Origin: Lactobacillaceae bacterium
Lineage (GTDB): Bacteria; Bacillota; Bacilli; Lactobacillales; Lactobacillaceae
Direction of reading: 5' to 3'
DNA: 47,926 bases
Assembly: GCA_031289015.1 (NCBI GenBank)
Contig: JAITQG010000009.1
Location: 1-47,926, forward strand
Shown: piece after piece, positions 33,486 through 42,603 of the stretch
How the letters are laid out: each line of letters starts with the position of its first letter
Numbering within the stretch: the first letter of the stretch is position 1
Translations under genes and position numbers: made by a program
Notes under the pieces: model-generated
Databases searched by the model: none
What the model saw: the letters and a program-made list of their open reading frames with translations, nothing else
What the model was told of the DNA's origin: nothing

Positions 33486-34515
33486 GCCTGCGCCTCCATT
33501 TTGTAGTTATAAATTGTGTTAATTGCAGCCTAAACAACTCGATCAACGTACAGACAACAAATATGCAAAACGCTAAAACAATGACATACCCAACAAACCA
33601 CGGGCTATTGTACAGTAATTTAGTAGGCAAAAGCTTCCACATATGTTCGCGCATGAAATCGGAATCATGAATTAAATAAACTGCTAGGGTCATGCCCCCA
33701 ACTTTATTAATAAATGTGTTTTGAAATGGCTTGATGCCAACAATACAAATAATGAACAGCAAAATTGCAAATACCGAACTCGTCATTGAGACAACAGGGG
33801 TGGGTTGAAATGGCCATCCAAGATGTGTGCCTTTAATAAAGTTTGGACTAATTATGCACCAGCTAACCAAGCCGGCTAAGATAATCCCACAAAGCATAAG
33901 TGTGCGCGTTGCATAACGGAGGAATACATCCGTGTAGTCGTGGATCGACCAACCCATCAAGGCAATTCCAACAAGTTTTAAGAGCTCCCCATTTGCCGGA
34001 ATAAGTTGTCCATAAATTAAAATGCTGATGCATAAGTTAATCCCACTAAACCACAACAGCCTCTGTAAGCGCGTTATTTGTTCAAATGCTTGTCGCAATG
34101 GTTGACTAACTATCAACAAACCAGCAAAGCTCGTGATAAACCACCATTTATTAGTGAGGATTGGAAAGAACCCAGCGAGGATATTTTGCCAATTAACAGG
34201 CAAGCCATGCGTGGCAAATTGTAAACCCGTAAACACTAAACTGTAGACGATCACAGGCTTCCATAAATTAGTCAGTTTACTAAAGCGCCAATTGAATTTT
34301 GCCAGATAGTAACCTGATAACATCACAAACAATGCAACCCCTGCTTTACCAGGAATGCTGAAATAGATTTCCAGGTAGCGATTGATCAGTACGCTTGACT
34401 GCATTAAGCTGTGTGCTTGGGGTGAATAAAGTAGCAGATGGTGTGTAATAATCAACACCATGGCTAACATGCGCAATAATTCAAAGCGACTGTCTCGATT
34501 ATTTTGACTAGCCAT
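33478..34515 (-). CDS. Acyltransferase 3 family membrane protein
   Basis: Integral membrane acyltransferase of 345 residues, WecH/OafA type, with about ten helices. The N-terminal signature is SRFELLRMLAMVLIITHHLL. Expected to acetylate or otherwise acylate the repeat unit. CGAGGAACC precedes the ATG. It sits between the Stealth gene and a GT2 gene in the minus-strand operon. It is only distantly similar to the two other acyltransferases of the locus. Confidence 0.87.
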   Translation of the reverse strand: MASQNNRDSRFELLRMLAMVLIITHHLLLYSPQAHSLMQSSVLINRYLEIYFSIPGKAGVALFVMLSGYYLAKFNWRFSKLTNLWKPVIVYSLVFTGLQFATHGLPVNWQNILAGFFPILTNKWWFITSFAGLLIVSQPLRQAFEQITRLQRLLWFSGINLCISILIYGQLIPANGELLKLVGIALMGWSIHDYTDVFLRYATRTLMLCGIILAGLVSWCIISPNFIKGTHLGWPFQPTPVVSMTSSVFAILLFIICIVGIKPFQNTFINKVGGMTLAVYLIHDSDFMREHMWKLLPTKLLYNSPWFVGYVIVLAFCIFVVCTLIELFRLQLTQFITTKWRRRHG

Positions 34516-34526
34516 TTGGTTCCTCG

Positions 34527-35525
34527 TTATTTTTCAAAGCGTGATTTTTCAGGGAAACGTGCGGTCAGCATCTTATCTAAGTTAGCAAATGCAGATTCAC
34601 TACGAAAACCACTATCTTGAATCACGATTGCCTGTGTATCAGCCTTCACTGCTGGGGCTGCTTCGTGGAAATTGGTAATCACCAAATATTCACCGCGTAA
34701 TCGGCCAGGCACAAATTGGCCTTTTAAATTACGGACATTGGCAACCAACCATTCATTGACGTCAACCCCTTCACGAAAGCGGTGGCTCCAAGTATTGTTA
34801 AACGCTTCTGGATACATTTCTACAGTTTCCACAAAGTCTGCCTTACGAAACGCTTGGGGCATGTGCGTCACATATAGTCCAAAGAATAAACTGTATGGTA
34901 ACGCAAAGAAGGTTTGCAGATTAGTTTTCAACCCGTATTTAAAATTGAAAAAATGTGTGATGTTTTGTTTCATCACTTGGCGCTTATTGAATTTTTCATT
35001 CAGCAGCGCGACGTGATTTACAGAAATCCGGTTTGAAACATCCCGGTATGATTGGGGCATAATTGGTTTTTCACCAAGCGTATCAACGGGGATATTATCA
35101 ACAAAGAAATCCGTTTCGGCAATTTCACCCCAGGCTAGCATGTCATCATTAAATGAGATGAAATTATCTGCCAATCCCGGAATTTTATACGTACTTGTTG
35201 TAATCACACTTGAATTAAACGTTGGTAAGGCACCGTCAATGAAGTCAGTATGATCAACAAGCTTTAAATGCTCATACGTATCATTAAGCCAGTCAGGTTG
35301 TTGCTGGTCAGTGACTAAGAAGACGTTGTTCACCCAAGGCATATTCTTTTCAATCGAACGCAGTAAAAATTTTAACGTTCCATAATCATCATACCGATTG
35401 TTTGAATTCAATTGAATGGCTGCATTATCAACCGCTTCTGGTGAATATTGGCGTTTTTTCTCCAGCCACTGCGGATCATTTCCGTCGACCCACGGAATTA
35501 CAATATCAATTGGTGTGTTAGCCAT
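34527..35525 (-). CDS. Stealth-family sugar-phosphate transferase
   Basis: Protein of 332 residues with the Stealth conserved regions: CR1 IDIVIPWVDGNDPQW (about 5-19), CR2 RYDDYGTLKFLLRSIEKNMPW and VFLVTDQQQPDWL, then SVITTSTYKIPGLADNFISFNDD, and a C-terminal CR3/CR4 part. Stealth proteins are hexose-1-phosphate transferases that build phosphodiester-linked capsules, so the repeat unit may contain a sugar phosphate. I chose the ATG at 35525 since it starts at the conserved region; an upstream start would overlap the Wze-like gene by 26 bases. The RBS is moderate (GAGAG). Confidence 0.88.
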   Translation of the reverse strand: MANTPIDIVIPWVDGNDPQWLEKKRQYSPEAVDNAAIQLNSNNRYDDYGTLKFLLRSIEKNMPWVNNVFLVTDQQQPDWLNDTYEHLKLVDHTDFIDGALPTFNSSVITTSTYKIPGLADNFISFNDDMLAWGEIAETDFFVDNIPVDTLGEKPIMPQSYRDVSNRISVNHVALLNEKFNKRQVMKQNITHFFNFKYGLKTNLQTFFALPYSLFFGLYVTHMPQAFRKADFVETVEMYPEAFNNTWSHRFREGVDVNEWLVANVRNLKGQFVPGRLRGEYLVITNFHEAAPAVKADTQAIVIQDSGFRSESAFANLDKMLTARFPEKSRFEK

Positions 35526-35544
35526 GTTAACTCTCAATTCTGTC

Positions 35545-36213
35545 TTATTTTTCTGTACGGGTGATGACACCGATAATGTTGACCCCGGCGACTTTTAGTA
35601 CTTCGACGGTGCGTTCCATCTTTGTCCGGATGGTCTTACCCACTCGTGCGACAATGACAACCCCGTCAACTTCTGGCAAGAATAATTTACCATCGGCGAA
35701 TTCCGTAAATGGCGGCACGTCGATTAAAATTAAATCATAGTTTTTGCGAGCTTCGACTAACAAATTTTTCAATTGTTGTTGCTTAATTGCAATCAACGCT
35801 GTCCGGTCACTTGAGCCGACCGTTAAAATATCCAAATTTTGAATTTCAGTTTTTTTCACCGTCTCCGCAAATGTTGCTTCACCCATCAAGACGTTTGACA
35901 AGCCAACTTCATTTGCTAACTCGTAAATTTCGTGAATTCGAGGTGCGCGTTTATTCCCATCAATTAACAAAACGTGCCGCCCCATTTCAGCCCAGGCCAA
36001 GGCCAAGTTTGAAACGACCGTTGAATTCGTCGTATCTGATTCAACAGCGCCCACCATGATCACGGCGGTTTCTAACTTGCCTAATTTAAAGCCGATGTTG
36101 GCCGCAGTTAACCGAATTTGTTCGGTAGCTTTGCTATTGGGGAGTAATTCAATTAATTTGCCAGCTTGTGGGCGAGGCAATTTGAAATGTTGCTTATTTT
36201 TTAATCCAAACAT
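35545..36213 (-). CDS. Wze/CpsD-like polysaccharide co-polymerase kinase, degenerate
   Basis: Cytoplasmic partner of the Wzd-like protein, related to bacterial tyrosine kinases CpsD/EpsD. The fold is recognisable (EQIRLTAANIGF, VSNLALAWAEMGRHVLLID, LILIDVPPF), but key parts are changed. The P-loop, normally GEGKST, reads ESDTTNST (58-65) with N63 in the place of the lysine. Walker A' is LLIDGNKRAP, with N87 instead of the usual Asp. Walker B Asp (D165) is kept. There is no C-terminal tyrosine cluster: the protein stops at TRTEK. It has 222 residues, about normal for the family. It probably cannot autophosphorylate and may act as a pseudokinase scaffold. AAGGAG upstream supports the start. Confidence 0.85.
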   Translation of the reverse strand: MFGLKNKQHFKLPRPQAGKLIELLPNSKATEQIRLTAANIGFKLGKLETAVIMVGAVESDTTNSTVVSNLALAWAEMGRHVLLIDGNKRAPRIHEIYELANEVGLSNVLMGEATFAETVKKTEIQNLDILTVGSSDRTALIAIKQQQLKNLLVEARKNYDLILIDVPPFTEFADGKLFLPEVDGVVIVARVGKTIRTKMERTVEVLKVAGVNIIGVITRTEK

Positions 36214-36225
36214 GTTCTCTGCTCC

Positions 36226-36939
36226 TTATTTGGCTGACTTGATTTTGGCAACGTCTTTTTTACCTAGGTACTTAATTTCACCTAAATTAAAGATGCCTAA
36301 TGTTTCTGTGACATAATACGTGTTCTTAACAGTTGGATCAAAGATATACCGAATCATGCCAAATAGATAACCAATAAACAAGCCAATCATCAGTCCAACA
36401 AAAGTCGTGAATTTTGTGTTAGTGCCAAAGAAATATTTTGGTTCTTCAGCCTTTTGCAAAATCGTGACTTTTTGCACCGGCATGATTGAGCCAATCTTTT
36501 GTTTGAAGACATTGGTCACGGTATTATTAATTCGCGCTGCAACCACTGGATTTGTATTATTAACATTCAAAGTGAAGACTTGTGAATCTTTTTCATTATT
36601 CACTGAAATCATGCCAGCAATGTCATGCCACGTGTAATTATAGGCGTACTTATCAGCCAATTTTGATACAACGCTATCCAAAATTGCGGGGCGAATAATC
36701 ACGTCCTTATAAGTCGTGATGACATTTGTGTTGACTTGCATCCCCGCCAAGGTCGTTTCAACCGAATTTGCCTTGTTGGTTGTAACTAACAAAGCACTTT
36801 GTGAGCTGTACTCTTTGGGCGTCATAAACTTGCTATAGCCAAAACCGGCTCCACCGAGGATAATAGCGAGGCCAATGATGATGACGGCATTCTTTTTGGC
36901 GATTCGTAAAAAGTCGCGAATATCGATTACTTGATCCAT
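36226..36939 (-). CDS. Wzd/CpsC-like chain-length determinant (Wzz family)
   Basis: Membrane protein of 237 residues that with the Wze-like protein controls polymer length and export. Two membrane helices lie at about 17-35 and 178-199 with a mostly extracellular domain between, as in Wzz proteins; the C-terminal tail (200-237) is cytoplasmic and would touch the kinase. The proline-rich motif before helix 2 is weak (EEPKYFFGTNTK, with one proline). The start has AAGGAAATG upstream. It is 12 bases before the Wze-like gene. Confidence 0.88.
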   Translation of the reverse strand: MDQVIDIRDFLRIAKKNAVIIIGLAIILGGAGFGYSKFMTPKEYSSQSALLVTTNKANSVETTLAGMQVNTNVITTYKDVIIRPAILDSVVSKLADKYAYNYTWHDIAGMISVNNEKDSQVFTLNVNNTNPVVAARINNTVTNVFKQKIGSIMPVQKVTILQKAEEPKYFFGTNTKFTTFVGLMIGLFIGYLFGMIRYIFDPTVKNTYYVTETLGIFNLGEIKYLGKKDVAKIKSAK

Positions 36940-36951
36940 TTTTTCATTTCC

Positions 36952-37812
36952 TTAATCTGTGATAGTTGGTTTACTGTACATTATTTTTGCTAACTGGATA
37001 ACAAAGGCGATGTCATACCGGCTTTGTTTAAACGCACGGAGCAAATTGACGGTTTTACGCCAGGATAATTTACCCCAGTCTTTGCGATAGGCGTAGACCC
37101 CATAATGCTTGAGTGTGAATTGATCAGCCCAAGCAATTTCTTTGGCCGCCCCAAGGCTTTTGGCTTTTGAAAACGTCATCGAACTGCCAGAACGTTTTTG
37201 CCAAATGTAGATTGGTGTTGGAATGCCCTCAATAGCCTGAGCTTGCTGCCCCACGCGTAAAGCGAATGACCAATCTTCGGCTAGTGGAACATCTGGGAAG
37301 CTAATGTTGGTCGCTTTGATAAACGCGGTGCGGTAAATCTTTGACCATGGGGCCGCCCAATTCATGCGATAGGTTGTTGAATCCGGCGCGTTGTTGGTGA
37401 CTTTATTGCCCCACCAAGTTGTTGCACTTGTATCAACTTGGTCCGAATCTTCTTGCAGAATAATCGGCGGTAGAAGATACAAATCAACGGCTTCATTTAG
37501 CTTGGTCGTGATATTTTGAAGGTCAGCGGTGAATTTATCATCTGAATCTGCAAAGATAAACCATGGCGTTTGGACTAATTGAATGCCGGCGTTGCGTGCA
37601 GTACCTGATCCACCAATATCCACTCGTTTGACAATAATAGCTTGTCCCAGTTGCTCTAAACGCATTTTAAATTGTGCAAAATCATGATTGGAGTTATTAT
37701 CCACGACAATCACCGGCATATCCGGCGGGATTGAGGCTAGTAATTGAACTAACCTAGTTTCATCATTGTGATGCGGGATGATTACGGACAAGTTTGTGGT
37801 ATTACTTTGCAT
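36952..37812 (-). CDS. Family 2 glycosyltransferase
   Basis: GT-A glycosyltransferase of 286 residues: LSVIIPHHNDETRLVQLLASI at the start, IVVDNNSNHD (about 36-45), GGSGTARNAGI and FADSDDKF with the DSDD metal site (about 90-93). The ATG at 37812 has AGGAGG six bases upstream; its first bases overlap the end of the Wzy-like gene by 11 bases, so the two are translated together. Acceptor and donor not known. Confidence 0.88.
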   Translation of the reverse strand: MQSNTTNLSVIIPHHNDETRLVQLLASIPPDMPVIVVDNNSNHDFAQFKMRLEQLGQAIIVKRVDIGGSGTARNAGIQLVQTPWFIFADSDDKFTADLQNITTKLNEAVDLYLLPPIILQEDSDQVDTSATTWWGNKVTNNAPDSTTYRMNWAAPWSKIYRTAFIKATNISFPDVPLAEDWSFALRVGQQAQAIEGIPTPIYIWQKRSGSSMTFSKAKSLGAAKEIAWADQFTLKHYGVYAYRKDWGKLSWRKTVNLLRAFKQSRYDIAFVIQLAKIMYSKPTITD

Positions 37813-38947
37813 AATCAACCTCCTGTCCGGATTTGGCTAGTTTGGCTTTAGCACTCGTTTGCATAACGACCAGCACGAAGAAGAGCGAAACGTTCGTAAA
37901 TGGATCCGTTGTGATATTTTCAATCATTTCGTAAAAACAAAAGACAAACAGGAAAACAAATAATTTGTATTCGCCATATTTATACAGTTTTTGCAAGACG
38001 ATGATATTAAAAATCACAAGTCCAATGGTGAAAATCATCCCAAGGGTTTCCCAGCTAGCTAGCCAGCCCATGTCTATCCCCATCCCATTCGGTGCATTAA
38101 CTGTTTTACCCATTAAGGAATCTGGATTCAAATCGAGGTTAATATGAGCGAGTGAGATTCGTGATTGTAAGACTTCATCAAGCGAACTTAACCAACCAAC
38201 ATTAGCAACGTTGGCCGCGCCCCACAGACTAATGGCCAAACAAAATGCGGGTGCAAATGACATAATTTTCGCAATTTGCTTACGAATCCCAAAATATTGT
38301 TCTAACATCATTAAGATGATCAATGCGTTCAGCGAAATCATCCCTGTTCGCGAACCGCCAATTAGATATAAGCCGTGATTAATTGCTAACAAAATCACGT
38401 ATTCAACAATTGTTAATTGTTTTCTCAAATAGATATAGAGTCCTACCATCGTAAACATATTTAAGTGCATGGCATTAGGATGCCCATACCCCAAATCATA
38501 GCGCGTTTGGCTAACCCAACCCGATTCAATCGAGACTTGCCGCGTTTGAGTCACTGAATACGCTGTTGGATTCCAGATGAAATGAAATAAGAAGCCATAC
38601 ACAAACTGTGCCACCATCGCACCAAAATAAACTTTCATAATTGATCTAAACGGGAAATCACGCAAAGACCATAATACTATGACCAGCATCAATTGGTTGG
38701 CCCATTGTGACAAGACAAAGTTGATGGTCACAAACGCCAACAAGCTTAACCAAATAATTAATTCACGAATGGTATGTTTTTTAAATAGAATGATTAATCC
38801 CGCCACGAGTAACGGTCCAGCCACCAACGCGATGCCTGTGTTACCGTAAACACCGGCGACCTTGCGGAAATAAAGCAACACTAAAAGCACGATTGATAGT
38901 AATACATCGCTCATTCGATATTTATATTGTGCTTCGATTGATAACAT
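37802..38947 (-). CDS. Wzy-like polysaccharide polymerase
   Basis: Membrane protein of 381 residues with about eleven hydrophobic helices and one larger extracellular loop (about 255-300). Several conserved polar residues (TRQVSIESGWVSQTRYDLGYGHPNAMH near 130-157, and GGSRTGM) match Wzy/EpsG-like polymerases, including the common loop arginine and the YGHPN segment. It joins repeat units outside the membrane after Wzx export. AAGGATC is the RBS. First gene of the second minus-strand half of the operon; the divergent acyltransferase at 39046 separates it from the GT32 gene. Confidence 0.82.
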   Translation of the reverse strand: MLSIEAQYKYRMSDVLLSIVLLVLLYFRKVAGVYGNTGIALVAGPLLVAGLIILFKKHTIRELIIWLSLLAFVTINFVLSQWANQLMLVIVLWSLRDFPFRSIMKVYFGAMVAQFVYGFLFHFIWNPTAYSVTQTRQVSIESGWVSQTRYDLGYGHPNAMHLNMFTMVGLYIYLRKQLTIVEYVILLAINHGLYLIGGSRTGMISLNALIILMMLEQYFGIRKQIAKIMSFAPAFCLAISLWGAANVANVGWLSSLDEVLQSRISLAHINLDLNPDSLMGKTVNAPNGMGIDMGWLASWETLGMIFTIGLVIFNIIVLQKLYKYGEYKLFVFLFVFCFYEMIENITTDPFTNVSLFFVLVVMQTSAKAKLAKSGQEVDYAK

Positions 38948-39045
38948 TATTTGATCCTTAATTTTTTATTCAACTACAATTGACACCATAGTCGGTATTG
39001 CTATACGCTAAATGATAATAAAACACGATTTGATAAGGGGAATTT

Positions 39046-40083
39046 ATGAATATCGCACTTTTAAGTAAATACCGCACACAACTAATGGGCTTGGCAATGC
39101 TTTGGGTCATGCTTTATCATTTTGCCACGTATGGCAGCAATAACACGCCCGCTCCCTTTCGACAATTTGTGTCTTTGGGTTTTGGTGGTGTTGATATCTT
39201 TATCTTTGTGTCAGGCATTGGTATGTATAGTTCATTGCTCAAAGATTCAGCGGTGCGTTCTTTTTTCAAGAAACGTTTTTCACGAATTATGCCAAATTAC
39301 TATATGGTCATAATTCTCGTTACCTTATTTTCCCTATTTGGGCTAGGTATTAAATTCGACTGGAATATCATCATAAACGAACTATTAATTTTTCCATATT
39401 GGTTCACTGGCATCGCCTTTAATTGGTACATTCCAGCCATTCTAACTTTCTATCTCATTTCGCCGCTTTACTTTAAGGTCTTCATGAACGTAAAAAGTAA
39501 AGGTTTATTGACGTTAGGCGCTTCAATAGTGGTGCTTGGTTTGAGCGTCCTTATTTATGGGTTGAATGCTGCAAACGTCATTAATCTCGACATTCAGGTG
39601 GCCCTGACCCGCATTCCAATCTTTTTCATTGGCTTCTATTTTGCGCATTTAATGAAAAATGCGGTGCAAATCAAACTTAATGTGTGGTTAGTAGCCATCA
39701 TCACAGCCATCGTGATTATTGCAGAATTACTAATCTTAAAAAAATTAAACCCTAATTTTTTACGGGCATCGGGCTTATATTGGTATTTGTTCATCATTAT
39801 CACTCCGTTGTTGAGTTTACTGATTACAACCACCCTCAATTGGCTGGCCCCACACGGTAAATGGTTACTATCTACCTTGACGTGGCTGGGAGCTAATAGT
39901 TTAGATATTTACTTAATTCATATTGCCTTAAACGATTTTGTATACGTCAAATTCAGTGAAAAACTTGTCCACACACCAGCGATTCTGTGGAGTTTCAATC
40001 TAGTTTGGTTACTGGGCAGCCTAGTAATCGCCGCTATCTTCGCCAAGTTGATGAAAATCATCACAGCTAAAATATTTAACTAA
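39046..40083 (+). CDS. Acyltransferase 3 family membrane protein
   Basis: Integral membrane acyltransferase of 345 residues with about ten helices: RTQLMGLAMLWVMLYHFATYG at the start and GFGGVDIFIFVSGIGMYSSL, both common in this family. It is the only plus-strand gene within the assembly part of the locus. AAGGGG precedes the ATG. Its stop overlaps the stop of the convergent GT32 gene. It looks inserted between the GT32 and the Wzy-like genes, splitting the minus-strand operon. Confidence 0.85.
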   Translation: MNIALLSKYRTQLMGLAMLWVMLYHFATYGSNNTPAPFRQFVSLGFGGVDIFIFVSGIGMYSSLLKDSAVRSFFKKRFSRIMPNYYMVIILVTLFSLFGLGIKFDWNIIINELLIFPYWFTGIAFNWYIPAILTFYLISPLYFKVFMNVKSKGLLTLGASIVVLGLSVLIYGLNAANVINLDIQVALTRIPIFFIGFYFAHLMKNAVQIKLNVWLVAIITAIVIIAELLILKKLNPNFLRASGLYWYLFIIITPLLSLLITTTLNWLAPHGKWLLSTLTWLGANSLDIYLIHIALNDFVYVKFSEKLVHTPAILWSFNLVWLLGSLVIAAIFAKLMKIITAKIFN

Positions 40084-41009
40084 GCTAGTTCAAACACTTT
40101 ATTCAATTTTTCAACGGCTGCCTCGTCTTTATACGTCAACTTGTAGGCAAAGGTTTCCGTGAACTCACGATAACTACCACGTGGCATGACTGTTAATTCT
40201 TCAAAGGCCTCCATATCGAAGTTAACGCGAGCTGGAATTTGATCAAACATCGCCGTCAGCCGTGGCACATGTTCAAAGCCTAGCAAGGCAATGTCGTATG
40301 CGTAGGGATAGCGATTAACCCGTGGTTCGGTCAGCAAATATGTCGTAATGACATCCACCATATACCGCATGAAGAGCGTGTTTTTTCGGGCTTTGATAAA
40401 CGTGTGTTGATAACGCTGAAAGATTGGACTGTACCTGATCGACGAGTGCGTATTAACATGTTTGGGCAAGACCACTTCAAGGGCGTCGTCAAACGCTGGA
40501 ATGTCTGCCACCAAATACATCGTCGCATCTAACCAGATGCCGCCGTATTGTGCTAACAAGGCATAGCGCAGATAATCCGAGAAGGCTGCCAACCCAACTG
40601 CACCGGTCTCAACTTTAGCCAAGATTTCTGTTGGCACTGTGAGATATTGTTGGAAATTATGCTGGTCAATTAAAGTAACTTGATAATCTCCAGCATGGTC
40701 ATGCATTGATTTGAGCGTCGCCTGAATAATCTGGGGCATTTGGTCTGCACCTTGCCACCATAAGACCCAAATGATTTTGGCTGGCTCAGTTGATGCTTCA
40801 GCTAAAAACGTGTCGTCTTGATATTTATCAATCGTGACCTGATATTTATCATAAATTTCTTGTTCACGAATCCGATCATATTGATCAACAACTTTAAACA
40901 ATAACCGTTGTTGCCAAGCCAGCACCAGGAGTCCGCGGCGCGATAAGAAATGTAACCAACTCAACAGTTTTAGGACTGTTTTTTTATTGTGCCATAGTTT
41001 ATTAAACAT
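40080..41009 (-). CDS. GT32-like capsular polysaccharide glycosyltransferase
   Basis: Glycosyltransferase of 309 residues of the Gly_transf_sug/Caps_synth group. Typical features are KIIWVLWWQGADQMPQII (about 58-75), SDYLRYALLAQYGGIWLDAT with the DxD-like DAT (about 145-165), and a C-terminal region with EFTETFAYKLTYKD. The N-terminal 50 residues are basic and rich in aromatic residues (LHFLSRRGLLVLAWQQRLL), perhaps membrane-associated. AAAGGAGG upstream. Sits between Wzx and the inserted acyltransferase. Confidence 0.85.
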   Translation of the reverse strand: MFNKLWHNKKTVLKLLSWLHFLSRRGLLVLAWQQRLLFKVVDQYDRIREQEIYDKYQVTIDKYQDDTFLAEASTEPAKIIWVLWWQGADQMPQIIQATLKSMHDHAGDYQVTLIDQHNFQQYLTVPTEILAKVETGAVGLAAFSDYLRYALLAQYGGIWLDATMYLVADIPAFDDALEVVLPKHVNTHSSIRYSPIFQRYQHTFIKARKNTLFMRYMVDVITTYLLTEPRVNRYPYAYDIALLGFEHVPRLTAMFDQIPARVNFDMEAFEELTVMPRGSYREFTETFAYKLTYKDEAAVEKLNKVFELA

Positions 41010-41040
41010 CGTTTCGTGGCCTCCTTTCGTACAAAGTTGC

Positions 41041-42582
41041 TTAGCGCTTTAATATTTTTAACCGTAATTGATTTACGATGCCGATTAGATAAGCTAGTTC
41101 GCCACTTTTGAAATTAACGCCAAAGTAGACTAGGCTTGCTACACCAATCCCGACCACCGCGTTATAAAGCAAGTTAGCCCAAGCATTCATTGCTGGGGCG
41201 AGGGACATGACAAACAGTTCCAGGGTGATTGACAAAGCAAAACTCAACAACATCACTGCATATTGCTTATAAAATGCCCGCACCGGGGTATGAAATGCAT
41301 GACGGAACACCACCACGATTTCATAGACTTGGGTGAATAACAAATTAGTCAATAACGTTGACAACAATATTCCAACAACCCCGAGTTTGAACACGGCTAA
41401 GAATAAGATTGAAATGCCGAGATTAAGAATTGATTCATACACTGGCTTCATCCGTTGATGCCAGATCAACCCATAAGCGGCGATGAAAATATTACCACTC
41501 GAGCGCATCCCCGTAGCATACGCACCCACGGCGATGAGGATGACTACCCAATAATTCATCAAGTATTGACCACCAATCCAGACGGTGATGAAGGGATTAA
41601 TCAACGCGAAGAAGAAGGTCATCGCAAAGAACTCAATAGTGTGGTTGAAAAACAAGTAACGGCGAAATAGTTGTAATGATTGTTTATCATCAGCCGTCAC
41701 CGCCACGTTCCCGATTGTGGCCGTCATCGAACTCATAATGGAGTTGATAATCCCTTGCACCGAATTCAAAATCAAGGTGTAATTGGCGTAAAGCCCGACT
41801 GAACTCAAGCCGACAAACATTGAAATCAAGATGTTATCAGTTCCAAAGACGATGACATCCCCAAATTTGCTGGACACATTGCCATACACATTGTGCTTGA
41901 GCTGGGTCATCACGTCCTTGCTTAATTTAATCTTGGGTGCCGTAAAGACATGCGCATACGATTTTTTGACCATATAAGTCAGCGTCAGATTCGTCACCAG
42001 CGTCGTGAGAATCGCGACGATGAGATACGCTGTAAAACTATGCGTTGCCAGCAACACAATCGTTTGGACGATCGTGATAATGACGCGGAAGATGAACCGC
42101 ACGACTGACACGATATAATTTTTCTGATCAGCGTTGTAGAGGGATTGGTTATACACGAAGAAATAACTAATCACTGAGTTGACCAAGAACAAGACATAAT
42201 ACAAGGTAATATGTTGGAGCTCAGTCTTGCCACCAATCAAATATGGTAGAAACGGCAACAAGGCCAGCCCGGCTCCAGCGACTACGAGGCCGATTGTGAC
42301 ATAAAAGCGCTTGTACAACACCATCAAAGCGCGTAATTGCGCATTGTTTTGTTCGGCGAGGGGCTTGTAGAGCATGTAAACCATCGCGGTCCCAATCCCT
42401 AATTCAGCGAGGGATAGCATTGACAACACGTTGGTAAGCAGGCCATTGAGCCCGAGATATTCTTCGCCCAGGATTTTGATAAAGACCGTCCGCGAGACGA
42501 AATTCAACAACATCGTGAGCAATGACATAATCAGTGAAACACTCGAATTGAGGGCTGCAAAATGCAATCGTGACTTATTCAT
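41041..42582 (-). CDS. wzx: Wzx-like repeat-unit flippase
   Basis: Polytopic protein of 513 residues with about 12-14 helices, of the MOP/PST superfamily. The N-terminus (SLIMSLLTMLLNFVSRTVFIKILGEEYLGLNGL) and the middle part (KFGDVIVFGTDNILISMFVGLSSVGLYANYTLI) are typical. It flips undecaprenyl-linked repeat units to the outer face. AAGGAGG precedes the ATG, 21 bases after the end of the GT4 gene at 42604. Confidence 0.92.
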   Translation of the reverse strand: MNKSRLHFAALNSSVSLIMSLLTMLLNFVSRTVFIKILGEEYLGLNGLLTNVLSMLSLAELGIGTAMVYMLYKPLAEQNNAQLRALMVLYKRFYVTIGLVVAGAGLALLPFLPYLIGGKTELQHITLYYVLFLVNSVISYFFVYNQSLYNADQKNYIVSVVRFIFRVIITIVQTIVLLATHSFTAYLIVAILTTLVTNLTLTYMVKKSYAHVFTAPKIKLSKDVMTQLKHNVYGNVSSKFGDVIVFGTDNILISMFVGLSSVGLYANYTLILNSVQGIINSIMSSMTATIGNVAVTADDKQSLQLFRRYLFFNHTIEFFAMTFFFALINPFITVWIGGQYLMNYWVVILIAVGAYATGMRSSGNIFIAAYGLIWHQRMKPVYESILNLGISILFLAVFKLGVVGILLSTLLTNLLFTQVYEIVVVFRHAFHTPVRAFYKQYAVMLLSFALSITLELFVMSLAPAMNAWANLLYNAVVGIGVASLVYFGVNFKSGELAYLIGIVNQLRLKILKR

Positions 42583-42603
42583 TTTTACAGCGCCTCCTTT
42601 TTA

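Noticed and set aside
34527-35570. Longer N-terminus of the Stealth protein (start at 35570)
   Set aside because: The 15 additional residues precede the conserved CR1 start, and overlap the Wze-like gene without a good ribosome site.
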